Source of the DNA: JAFGOM01 sp964428385
Lineage (GTDB): Archaea > Halobacteriota > Methanomicrobia > Methanomicrobiales > Methanospirillaceae
Assembly: GCA_964428385.1 (NCBI GenBank)
Contig: CAYRYR010000142.1
Coordinates: 1 to 6,005, forward strand
Direction of reading: 5' to 3'
DNA length: 6,005 bases
The notes below the pieces were generated by a model. That model made no database searches. It was not told the DNA's origin and saw only the letters and a list, made by a program, of their open reading frames with translations. How positions within the stretch are numbered: the first letter of the stretch is position 1; the number at the start of each line of letters is the position of its first letter. Shown one piece after another: positions 1 to 5,442 of this stretch. The translations under genes and the position numbers were made by a program.

Positions 1-1245
1 TTCAAAGATACGCCCATCATTGAGTTCAATGACATCAGCGTCTTCCATAGAAAGATTCGTATATACTCCCTGGAACCTGGAGACGAAGGGCTCATGATTC
101 TTCACATAACCCGATATATACTCAAAAAGAGAAAATTTCTCTTGTATCTCGATAGATTCCGGAATATTCCACATCGTAATGAACTGGTTATTCCATTTCG
201 TAATGGATCCTGCAGTATCAATGACTAATATCCCATCTTTGGTTGACTCGATGATTGCATCCAGAATAGATAACGTCTCTACATTGACTTTCTCGGCATA
301 AGTTCGTTGTTGTATCTCTTCTTGTAGTATTATATTGATCTCTGAAAGCTCATGGGTACGCTCTTTCACCCGGCTCTCAAGATCTGCATATAGGTTTTTT
401 AATTCCTCTTCTGCTTGTTTACGGGAGGTAATATCCCGGATTATCATGCTCGTCCTAATCTGCCCGGAATTATCCTTAAAAATAGTGGAGGAGACCTCTG
501 CAGAAAACCGTGTCCCGTCCTTTCGGATGAACATTAGTTCGCCCTTGAATCTCCCGGTACGGGTCCGCTTTTCCAGTGCTGCAGAAAGGCGGGGATCTGT
601 TGTATCGACAATCAGAGCCCTTCCCCCAGTGAGCAATTCTTCCTGTGTCCGCTGGAACATAACACAGGCGGCAGGATTTGCCACCTGAATACTGCCGTCT
701 GGTCTGGATATAAGGATTGCATCCATGGAATTTTCATAGAGCAGGCGGTATTTTTCCTCGGTATCAGTAAGCTGCTGAGCCTTTTTATTCAGCTTCGCAC
801 CGATCCGCCGGGTATATTCACGATTGAACGTCTCTTCATCAGGGACCGGTTGCATCGTGTAATCTATAAAAAGCCGTTTGTAATCCAAAAAAGCGTCACG
901 GATCTGCATAAGAAGATCATCAGGTTCTGTCGGCTTGATGATGTACCTGATAGCCCCAAGGGAGAGACCGAACTCCTCGTCTTTCTTTTCTGTATACGTT
1001 GCCGTGTAGAATATGAACGGGATCTGACGAAGTGAGGGATCCTCTTTACACTCCCGGATCAACCGGAACCCATCCATAACGGGCATAAGGATATCAGATA
1101 TGATCCCCTCAAACAGGCTGGCACGGAGTTTCTCCAAAGCCTCGATCCCGTTTGTTGCCGTGACAACTTCATAACCCTCACTCTTAAGCAGAATTTCCAG
1201 CAGGTAAAGGTTTTTATTATCGTCATCAACGATGAGGATCTTCAT
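1..1245 (-). CDS. REC-PAS-PAS sensory/regulatory protein, N-terminal part (runs off left edge)
   Basis: The 415 codons from ATG at 1245-1243 are open to base 1 with no stop. Residues 1-120 form a receiver domain: acidic pocket D7-D9, phospho-acceptor D51 in the SDILMP motif, T81 and K104 of the conserved KP. A linker rich in charged residues follows. A first PAS domain spans about 158-275 (EEKYRLLYENSMDAIL at its start, IIRDITSRKQAEEEL as the typical PAC end). A probable coiled coil covers about 275-320, and a second PAS begins near 323 (ILDAIIESTKDGILVID) and is cut by the window. The family normally ends in a kinase core or in further PAS/GAF domains, so histidine kinase activity is possible but not visible here. 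The start gives a full-length receiver; upstream ribosome-binding sequence is weak (AGGGAATTGA). The protein is probably cytoplasmic, with no membrane segment in this part. It lies 258 bp beyond the receiver-kinase-receiver cluster on the same strand, so it may work with that cluster but probably has its own promoter. Confidence -1.
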   Translation of the reverse strand, partial: MKILIVDDDNKNLYLLEILLKSEGYEVVTATNGIEALEKLRASLFEGIISDILMPVMDGFRLIRECKEDPSLRQIPFIFYTATYTEKKDEEFGLSLGAIRYIIKPTEPDDLLMQIRDAFLDYKRLFIDYTMQPVPDEETFNREYTRRIGAKLNKKAQQLTDTEEKYRLLYENSMDAILISRPDGSIQVANPAACVMFQRTQEELLTGGRALIVDTTDPRLSAALEKRTRTGRFKGELMFIRKDGTRFSAEVSSTIFKDNSGQIRTSMIIRDITSRKQAEEELKNLYADLESRVKERTHELSEINIILQEEIQQRTYAEKVNVETLSILDAIIESTKDGILVIDTAGSITKWNNQFITMWNIPESIEIQEKFSLFEYISGYVKNHEPFVSRFQGVYTNLSMEDADVIELNDGRIFE

Positions 1246-1503
1246 TTCAATTCCCTATCCAGTCAGCTCCCTTTTCTTCCTTACTATTATTTCCTCTCCC
1301 GAATAGACCGATTCTGTTCCTTAACGAAAGGAAAAGGAGATCATTTTAAGAGTTTATCATTCCCACCAGGATATACCTTTTTGCATTCCAGCATCACGAA
1401 TTAATTGATTATCCGGAATCATATTCAACGAAAACTTTTTGAGGGATTTCACAGATCTGTTCCGGCTTATTCATATAGAGATCCCCGTTCACACTATATA
1501 AAC
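1246..1503 (-). promoter_or_regulatory. Upstream region of the REC-PAS-PAS gene, with TATA-like elements
   Basis: No credible gene is seen here on either strand. Read on the minus strand it holds three AT-rich elements that resemble archaeal TATA boxes: TTTATATA at 1502-1495 directly after the receiver A stop, GGTATATCC within an A-rich context at about 1376-1368, and TCTTAAAA at about 1352-1345. The last two would give leaders of roughly 70-105 nt; the first would give a leader over 200 nt. A perfect 10-bp palindrome, ACAGATCTGT, lies at 1451-1460. The choice between these elements is inference; only the sequences themselves are seen. Confidence -1.
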
Positions 1504-1866
1504 TTACAGGATATATTTTTGGATCTCTCCCATAATCGTGTCCGGGTTGATTGGCTTTTCAATATACCCGGTGCACCCGGCAGCAAGTGCCCGTTCACGG
1601 TCACCAGTCATCGCAAAAGATGTCAGAGCAATAATAGGGAGAGTATCGTCTGCAGGAGATGCCCGGATACGCCGTGTTGTTTCATACCCATCGATACCCG
1701 GTAGCTGGATGTCCATAAGAACAAGGTCCACATGTTCCCTGATAGCCGTTTCAACCCCCTCTTCCCCGGTGATTGCCTCTATAACATCATACCCTGAATC
1801 TCGTAAGATAAAAGAAATAAGATACCGGTTCTTCTCATTGTCCTCGATGACCAATATTTTTGTCAT
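1504..1866 (-). CDS. Stand-alone receiver-domain response regulator (receiver A)
   Basis: The 120-residue protein is a single receiver domain with no output domain. Conserved residues are present: E8/D9 in the acidic pocket, phospho-acceptor D52 (LMDIQLPGIDG), T82, and K104 in the EKP motif. Proteins of this form act as CheY- or Spo0F-like phosphate carriers, or bind a partner directly; none of this is shown here. Its ATG overlaps the stop of the upstream MASE3 kinase gene as ATGA (1866-1863), which implies translational coupling, and a strong AGGAGG ribosome-binding site lies just upstream. The kinase is the obvious phosphodonor. It is a near twin of the receiver at 3427-3789, differing at residue 76 (L/I), 113-114 (GE/DD) and 119-120 (IL/LR). 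Confidence -1.
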   Translation of the reverse strand: MTKILVIEDNEKNRYLISFILRDSGYDVIEAITGEEGVETAIREHVDLVLMDIQLPGIDGYETTRRIRASPADDTLPIIALTSFAMTGDRERALAAGCTGYIEKPINPDTIMGEIQKYIL

Positions 1867-1871
1867 AGATC
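1643..1871. repeat. 229-bp perfect direct repeat, copy 1 (receiver A)
   Basis: This stretch is identical base for base to 3566-3794, at an offset of 1923. It covers the first three fifths of the receiver coding sequence and the few bases before the start. Beyond it similarity falls off in both directions: about 20 mismatches in the remaining 139 bases of the gene (1504-1642), and much weaker similarity in the kinase 3' end. Confidence -1.
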
Positions 1872-3422
1872 CTCCTGCTTCTCGTATGTTGCCAGGAAAG
1901 AGAAAGTGAACATGCTCCCTTTTTGGAGCTCACTCTCTACTGTGATATCCCCGCCAAGAAACTGGACGAGTTTTTTTGAGAGATACAGACCAAGTCCAGT
2001 TCCCTCGGTGAACCTACCCGGCACCTGCACCCGTACGAAGGGACGAAAGAGTTGCTCAAGATCCTCCTTTCCGATACCAATGCCGGTGTCAGAGACACGG
2101 ACCTCAACAACCATTCCTTCCTGTCTGACCGTCAGACCAATTCTTCCCTCATCAGTAAACTTGATTGCGTTGGAAACAAGGTTCATGATTACCTGCTTGA
2201 TGCGGCGTTCATCGCTGGTAATGGTGATGGATTCGGGAATTTCTACAGTGAGAACAAGTCCACGCTCCTGTGCTGTCGGACCAAAGGTATTTTCCACTTC
2301 CCGGAATACATCGGCGAGGTTGAACTGTGATATATCTGCCTCAATATTGCCCGCCTCAATTTTAGAGATGTCAATCACATCGTTTATGAGCGAAAGCAGG
2401 TGCCGGGAACTTTCCTGCACCATACCGAGCTGCTTCTTCTGTTCCGCATTGAGCTCCCCAGCCATCCCCTTTATCAATATCCCGGTAAAACCGATGATGG
2501 AATTAAGCGGTGTCCGGAGCTCATGACTCATGGAGGCGATAAACATCGACTTGAGCCGGTCAAGCATTTTTAACTGATTATTGCTCTGCTCCAATGCCAT
2601 GCTCTTCTCTTTGAGTTCAGAGAACAGCAGGTCAAGGGGGTGTGTAAGAGCGACAACAACAATGGCACGATAGAAGAAATAAACCGAGACGAGTTTTGCG
2701 AGGTGCCCTATCATGTTCATGAAGTCATATACACCCACATAGGTCGTGAATGCGAGTTCACCGACGATTAAGAAGACTTGTGCGGCTATAAGGTATTGCC
2801 AGACAACGGGATTAAAAGTGCTTCTCCTGAGTGCCAGGATTATTATAGCGAGAATGAGAAACGCCGAAATGACATACTCGCTTGCAATCTTAAAAGGAGT
2901 GAGCCCTGTGCCTTCGATATAGCAGCACGGGAAGTTCTGCCACAAAAAAATGCTAGTCATGACGAGGCAGAATGCTGCAGCACAAACAACTAAGATGATG
3001 CTGTCGTCATACTTCCTATCCTTTGTAATGGATCTTCGTATAAGGAGCGTTGCAATAAGAAAGGTGATACTCTGGTAGTACCGTGCGGCGATCCAGAGCT
3101 GGGTGGGAAGGTCAGCACTATTCCCCGGAAAAACACTCATACCCTTGTACGCAAGCATGTGGACGAGATCGATTGTACCGGAGAAGAGAAAGGAGATCCC
3201 TATGATAAGAAAGAATGTGCTTGTGATTGTCCGCCGTGTGTTCCAGACGATGACAAAGATTGAGAAGGCGACAACAATGCTCGCGATTTCAACCAGACTA
3301 TGGAAGAGCAGGAAGTTGTTGAGGTTGACAACATAGAGACAGAAAAGGATAATGCATGCAATGGCACCGTAGAGGATTAATTCTATACTGGCAGGATATC
3401 TGCCGGTTTGAAAGATGCCCAT
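1863..3422 (-). CDS. Membrane histidine kinase, MASE3-HisKA-HATPase_c
   Basis: The 519-residue protein (from ATG 3422-3420) has an N-terminal half with about eight hydrophobic segments (roughly residues 13-31, 38-59, 68-90, 117-130, 141-161, 179-198, 209-228, 237-260). These carry MASE3-like features such as the IDLVHMLAYKGMSVFP stretch and the LWIAARYYQSITFL stretch. MASE3 is a membrane sensor module of unknown ligand. A short coiled coil leads to HisKA with phospho-acceptor H300 in SHELRTPLNSIIGF. The ATP-binding domain is complete: N box with N418 (NLVSNAIKFT), G1 DTGIGI from D445, F box LFRPF, and G2 GTGLG at 474-478. The reading frame is open 35 codons further up, to 3527, but that extension lies inside the receiver B gene and reads like an out-of-frame translation. 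The start at 3422 leaves a 4-base gap after the receiver B stop and has GGTGA just before it, so I prefer it. The kinase sits between two near-identical receivers, which are its likely targets. Confidence -1.
   Translation of the reverse strand: MGIFQTGRYPASIELILYGAIACIILFCLYVVNLNNFLLFHSLVEIASIVVAFSIFVIVWNTRRTITSTFFLIIGISFLFSGTIDLVHMLAYKGMSVFPGNSADLPTQLWIAARYYQSITFLIATLLIRRSITKDRKYDDSIILVVCAAAFCLVMTSIFLWQNFPCCYIEGTGLTPFKIASEYVISAFLILAIIILALRRSTFNPVVWQYLIAAQVFLIVGELAFTTYVGVYDFMNMIGHLAKLVSVYFFYRAIVVVALTHPLDLLFSELKEKSMALEQSNNQLKMLDRLKSMFIASMSHELRTPLNSIIGFTGILIKGMAGELNAEQKKQLGMVQESSRHLLSLINDVIDISKIEAGNIEADISQFNLADVFREVENTFGPTAQERGLVLTVEIPESITITSDERRIKQVIMNLVSNAIKFTDEGRIGLTVRQEGMVVEVRVSDTGIGIGKEDLEQLFRPFVRVQVPGRFTEGTGLGLYLSKKLVQFLGGDITVESELQKGSMFTFSFLATYEKQEDL
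1871..1876 (-). promoter_or_regulatory. Strong Shine-Dalgarno site of receiver A
   Basis: AGGAGG, followed by ATCT and then the ATG at 1866-1864, lies inside the last codons of the kinase gene. It fits the archaeal 16S rRNA anti-SD well and fixes the start. The matching site before receiver B reads AGGAAG, one base weaker, so the twins may be made at different levels. Confidence -1.
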
Positions 3423-3426
3423 CCTG

Positions 3427-3431
3427 TCACC
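3427..3431 (-). promoter_or_regulatory. Shine-Dalgarno site deciding the kinase start
   Basis: GGTGA on the minus strand overlaps the TGA stop of receiver B. Four bases (CAGG) separate it from ATG at 3422-3420. This supports coupled translation of receiver B and the kinase and the 519-residue form of the kinase. Confidence -1.
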
Positions 3432-3789
3432 GAAGGTATTTCTGGATATCGTCCATGATAGTATCCGGGTTAATGGGTTTTTCAATATACCCGGTACATC
3501 CGGCGGCAAGTGCCCGTTCACGGTCACCAGTCATCGCAAAAGATGTCAGCGCAATAATAGGGATGGTATCGTCTGCAGGAGATGCCCGGATACGCCGTGT
3601 TGTTTCATACCCATCGATACCCGGTAGCTGGATGTCCATAAGAACAAGGTCCACATGTTCCCTGATAGCCGTTTCAACCCCCTCTTCCCCGGTGATTGCC
3701 TCTATAACATCATACCCTGAATCTCGTAAGATAAAAGAAATAAGATACCGGTTCTTCTCATTGTCCTCGATGACCAATATTTTTGTCAT
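3427..3789 (-). CDS. Stand-alone receiver-domain response regulator (receiver B), twin of receiver A
   Basis: The 120-residue protein is a lone receiver domain with the full active site: E8/D9, D52, T82 and K104. It matches the receiver at 1504-1866 at 115 of 120 residues. The differences are conservative and lie mostly in the last helix, the face that often sets partner choice; that functional meaning is inference. The ATG overlaps, as ATGA, the stop of a degraded kinase C-terminus (3786-4115), the same arrangement receiver A has with the intact kinase. It is therefore the partner gene of a lost kinase copy. It now reads directly into the intact kinase 4 bp downstream, so all three genes are probably one transcript. 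Its ribosome-binding site (AGGAAG) is weaker than that of receiver A. Confidence -1.
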   Translation of the reverse strand: MTKILVIEDNEKNRYLISFILRDSGYDVIEAITGEEGVETAIREHVDLVLMDIQLPGIDGYETTRRIRASPADDTIPIIALTSFAMTGDRERALAAGCTGYIEKPINPDTIMDDIQKYLR

Positions 3790-3794
3790 AGATC
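3566..3794. repeat. 229-bp perfect direct repeat, copy 2 (receiver B)
   Basis: Partner of 1643-1871. Being in the same orientation, recombination between the two would remove the intact kinase and one receiver as a piece of 1923 bp, leaving a kinase remnant joined to one receiver. Confidence -1.
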
Positions 3795-4115
3795 TTCCTG
3801 CTTTCCGAACGTTGCCGGGAACGAAAACGTAAACACACTCCTTTTTTGTAGCTCGATATCAGCCGTAATATTCCAGTCAGGGAACGTGACACGTTTTTTT
3901 AAGAGAGACAGACCAAGTCCGGTTCCCTGGGTGAGTCTCTTTCGCACCTGCACCCGTGTAAAGGGATGAAAGAGTCGTTTTAGATCCTCTTTTTCGATAA
4001 CGATATACAGGTTTTTGAGGATGTTTATGACATATTCCTGGTCTTTTATCCCGGGTTCCTCATTCTTTTCAAGAATAACACTAATTGCAGGTATGCATCT
4101 CTTCTTTGGTTTGAT
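3786..4115 (-). pseudogene. C-terminal remnant of a second MASE3-type histidine kinase
   Basis: A 109-codon stretch, open from after a TAA at 4118-4116 to TGA at 3788-3786, aligns in frame with the end of the intact kinase. It retains EKEDLKRLFHPF (F box; kinase has GKEDLEQLFRPF), GTGLGLSLLKK (G2) and the ending FTFSF-AT-KQEDL. The G1 box is lost: where the kinase has DTGIGI the remnant reads NLYIVI. The GGD after the G2 box is also changed. No ATG in this frame could start it, and no HisKA or membrane part is present. Residues before the F box (about IKDQEYVINILKNL) may be a decayed N box (DERRIKQVIMNL) brought close by an internal deletion; this is a weak match. The stop/start overlap with receiver B is kept. 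It is almost certainly nonfunctional, a relic of a tandem kinase-receiver duplication. Confidence -1.
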
Positions 4116-4257
4116 TTACGTATAGTGTTTGTGCTAAAAAAGTGTGCTCAATTACCATATAATCCAGAATATACTTTTCAACAACAACAATTATCAGAGG
4201 AATTTTTCCTCTTGTACGAAAGGAGGCTCTATCAATTTTTCAAGTGGTATGGAATAG
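4116..4257. other. Intergenic DNA between kinase remnant and vapC remnant
   Basis: No gene is supportable. Read on the minus strand, GAAAAGTATATTC at about 4179-4167 resembles a BRE plus TATA box and could drive the receiver B-kinase-receiver A transcript through the remnant. A run of six T follows at about 4140-4135. The hairpin at 4196-4212 also lies here. A plus-strand GGAGG at about 4223-4227 has no convincing start codon behind it. Confidence -1.
4196..4212. repeat. Short perfect inverted repeat
   Basis: AGAGGAA, a loop of TTT, then TTCCTCT: 7-bp arms with a 3-base loop. It lies upstream (minus strand) of the candidate promoter of the receiver-kinase cluster. It could be an operator or a small hairpin; nothing beyond the symmetry supports a role. 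Confidence -1.
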
Positions 4258-4320
4258 TCAACATATGTTTGTCAGACTGAAATTGCCCGTACAGAACATG
4301 TTACCTGTACTATTATCTGA
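4258..4320 (+). pseudogene. 3' remnant of a second vapC
   Basis: The last 20 codons plus stop match the end of the intact VapC. The clearly matching part reads QTEIARTEHVTCTII, against QAEIARAEHVTCTII in the intact protein. The residue aligned with catalytic D122 is Y, and a TAG precedes the stretch in frame. All three other PIN acidic residues are missing with the rest of the gene. It is the surviving tail of a duplicated vapBC unit. Confidence -1.
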
Positions 4321-4405
4321 ATGAAAAGACTCTCATTGGACATCTAGATAATCCAGCCGGAAATATTCTCTTAGTGAATCGCAATGCATGAGTTCTGGCC
4401 GGGCA
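4271..4405. repeat. Direct repeat flanking vapBC, copy 1
   Basis: About 93% identical to 5176-5311 (roughly nine substitutions and one single-base indel). It includes the vapC 3' end and about 85 bp of noncoding DNA after the stop. The final 44 bases are identical in both copies, then similarity stops abruptly after GCCGGGCA. Confidence -1.
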
Positions 4406-4465
4406 TAACGTCTCCTTATATAGTTAATACAAACTTTCCAGGAAATTTTACTATTAACGATATTA

Positions 4466-4480
4466 AGAAGAAGTTCTTCT
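4466..4480. repeat. 15-base palindrome
   Basis: AGAAGAA G TTCTTCT: perfect 7-bp arms around one base, in the vapB upstream region. It could be a repressor-type binding site; the symmetry is the only evidence. Confidence -1.
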
Positions 4481-4572
4481 GTACACTATAATGGTATGAA
4501 TTATGCCACATCAAACGAACCTAGCATTTCGGCATAACGTACCACTTTTAGTATCACTATCTTTATCCCTCA

Positions 4573-4592
4573 TGTTTACATATTTGTTTACA
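4573..4592 (+). promoter_or_regulatory. Tandem TGTTTACA octamers, candidate VapB operator
   Basis: TGTTTACA is repeated exactly with TATT between (4573-4580 and 4585-4592), a 12-bp period close to one helical turn, ending 5 bases before the vapB ATG. Ribbon-helix-helix antitoxins often bind such closely spaced repeats over their own promoter. Binding by this VapB is inferred. The first octamer runs into a TATA-like TTTACATAT, so occupancy would hinder initiation. Confidence -1.
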
Positions 4593-4597
4593 GGCAT

Positions 4598-4828
4598 ATG
4601 ACTTCAGTAATGAGTGTCCGAATTCCGGATGAGATGAAATCCATCATGAAAAGTCTTGAAGAACAAATTGATTGGAATAGTGAAATACGTCAGTTCATCG
4701 ACCAGAAAATACACGATATCCGAAAGAAAGAGGTAGTGAATTCGTTTATAAACGATTCGGAGAACCAGCCATCAGTACCACAAGGAATGTCGGTCTCTTT
4801 GGTGCGTGAAATTCGTGATAGTACTTGA
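4598..4828 (+). CDS. vapB: VapB-type antitoxin
   Basis: This 76-residue protein has an N-terminal ribbon-helix-helix pattern: beta strand SVRIPDEM at residues 6-13, then helices over about 11-22 and 27-42 (WNSEIRQFIDQKI is typical of archaeal VapB helix B). A charged tail (about 43-76) would wrap the toxin and block its active site, as known for the family. ATG at 4598 is used; M5 at 4610 would also preserve the RHH fold, and neither has a strong ribosome-binding site, so a leaderless or short-leader transcript is likely. The gene overlaps vapC by 23 bp, the usual coupling in these operons. The call rests on the fold pattern plus the adjacent PIN toxin; exact antitoxin subfamily is uncertain. 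Confidence -1.
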   Translation: MTSVMSVRIPDEMKSIMKSLEEQIDWNSEIRQFIDQKIHDIRKKEVVNSFINDSENQPSVPQGMSVSLVREIRDST

Positions 4829-5225
4829 TACATCAGCTTTTTTAAAATTCCTTCTCCGCGAGCCTGGATGGGCGGTTCTTATCCCAACTATGACTGGTGA
4901 CGAACAGATAATAGCTACTCCTATGCTCACTCTCGAGGCACATAACGTATTCTGGCTCTCTGTCCATCGTGGTCTCATCCCAAAAGACCATGCATTTAAA
5001 CTGGCATATACGCTTAAAACCTTTCTTTCTGAAGGAGTCATCATGATAGAAAATCTCGAACCGTATCTTAATATCGGTCTGGAGATCGCGATTCGACAGA
5101 GCCATTCATTCTATGATTCCTTAGGAATTGCTCAGGCTCAGGTGTTGAATGCCTCAATGATAACTGCAGATGTTCGTCAGGCTGAAATTGCCCGTGCAGA
5201 ACATGTTACCTGTACAATTATCTGA
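4806..5225 (+). CDS. vapC: VapC-type PIN-domain ribonuclease toxin
   Basis: The 139-residue protein is a full-length PIN domain. All four acidic residues expected for Mg2+-dependent RNase activity are present: D8 in VLDTSAFLKF, E44 in TLEAHN, D104 in SFYDSLGIA and D122 in TADVRQ. VapC toxins cleave tRNA or rRNA and are neutralised by VapB; the target here is unknown. The start is GTG at 4806; a second GTG at 4815 (giving MIVLDTSAF) is nearly as good, since both overlap vapB and neither has a clear ribosome-binding site. The gene is intact, unlike the remnant at 4258-4320. It is convergent with the frameshifted kinase at 5443-6005. Its last 16 codons lie in the direct repeat that recurs upstream of vapB. 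Confidence -1.
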   Translation: MKFVIVLDTSAFLKFLLREPGWAVLIPTMTGDEQIIATPMLTLEAHNVFWLSVHRGLIPKDHAFKLAYTLKTFLSEGVIMIENLEPYLNIGLEIAIRQSHSFYDSLGIAQAQVLNASMITADVRQAEIARAEHVTCTII

Positions 5226-5311
5226 ATGAATAAACTTTTTTTGGACATTCTAGATAATCCAGCCGGGAATATTCTCTTAGTGAATCGCAATGCATGAGTT
5301 CTGGCCGGGCA
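5176..5311. repeat. Direct repeat flanking vapBC, copy 2
   Basis: Partner of 4271-4405, at an offset of 905-906. It spans the vapC 3' end and its noncoding downstream DNA. Similarity ends exactly at 5311, where the following bases (GAGGCTTG) bear no relation to those after copy 1 (TAACGTCT). Confidence -1.
5236..5242 (+). terminator. T-tract terminator after vapC
   Basis: Seven T residues start 11 bases after the vapC stop. Archaeal RNA polymerase often terminates at such tracts without a hairpin. In the remnant copy the same place reads CTCTCATT, so the tract is specific to the intact operon. Confidence -1.
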
Positions 5312-5442
5312 GAGGCTTGAAGAGACCTTAATAGAATCAGTTGTATGGAAATTGCCGGATCTATCTTAAAAAACCTGGCTCGCATCCATGAACACCGCAC
5401 ACCATAGAAATACTACCGTAATATAACCGTAAATGTCATTCT
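5312..5442. other. Intergenic DNA between convergent genes
   Basis: No gene is seen. A 20-codon ATG frame at 5345-5407 (plus) has no ribosome-binding site or recognisable motif. On the minus strand a run of six T at 5373-5368, about 70 bases after the kinase stop, could end that transcript. Confidence -1.

Larger units (their letters stand above)
4406..4597. promoter_or_regulatory. vapB upstream/control region
   Basis: No gene is supportable; a 13-codon ATG frame at about 4497 is not convincing. It contains CTTATATAG near 4414-4422 and CTTTTAGTATC near 4543-4553, both TATA-like on the plus strand. The second fits a short leader before vapB. It also holds a 15-base odd palindrome at 4466-4480, an inverted pair TTATGCC/GGCATAA (4501-4507 and 4531-4537), and tandem octamers at 4573-4592. 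The density of symmetric sites suggests a regulated promoter, as expected for an autoregulated toxin-antitoxin operon, but the assignment is inference. Confidence -1.

Noticed and set aside
335..688. Plus-strand open frame of 117 codons
   Set aside because: It is antisense to the first PAS domain of the REC-PAS-PAS gene, whose reading on the minus strand is clear; the plus-strand protein has no recognisable motif.
1906..2526. Plus-strand open frame of 206 codons
   Set aside because: Antisense to the HisKA/HATPase part of the MASE3 kinase; rich in Ser/Arg/Pro as expected for a reverse-strand reading, with no family features.
1504..3794. Long direct repeats read as an insertion sequence or composite element
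   Set aside because: There is no transposase, no terminal inverted repeats and no target duplication. The repeats are receiver genes, and the segment between them is their kinase partner.
3356..3832. Plus-strand frame of 158 codons, with a similar frame at 1538-1909
   Set aside because: Both are antisense to the duplicated receivers, and their mutual similarity only reflects the duplication.
4497..4538. 13-codon plus-strand frame (MNYATSNEPSISA) before vapB
   Set aside because: Too short, with no ribosome-binding site; it coincides with the TTATGCC/GGCATAA sites that more likely are control DNA.
4772..5105. Two minus-strand frames opposite vapBC
   Set aside because: The plus strand encodes a full PIN domain with all four acidic residues; the minus frames have no motif.
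5218..5400. Minus-strand frame of 60 codons after vapC
   Set aside because: It straddles the direct repeat and non-repeat DNA, has no ribosome-binding site or known motif, and its similarity to copy 1 is due to the repeat.
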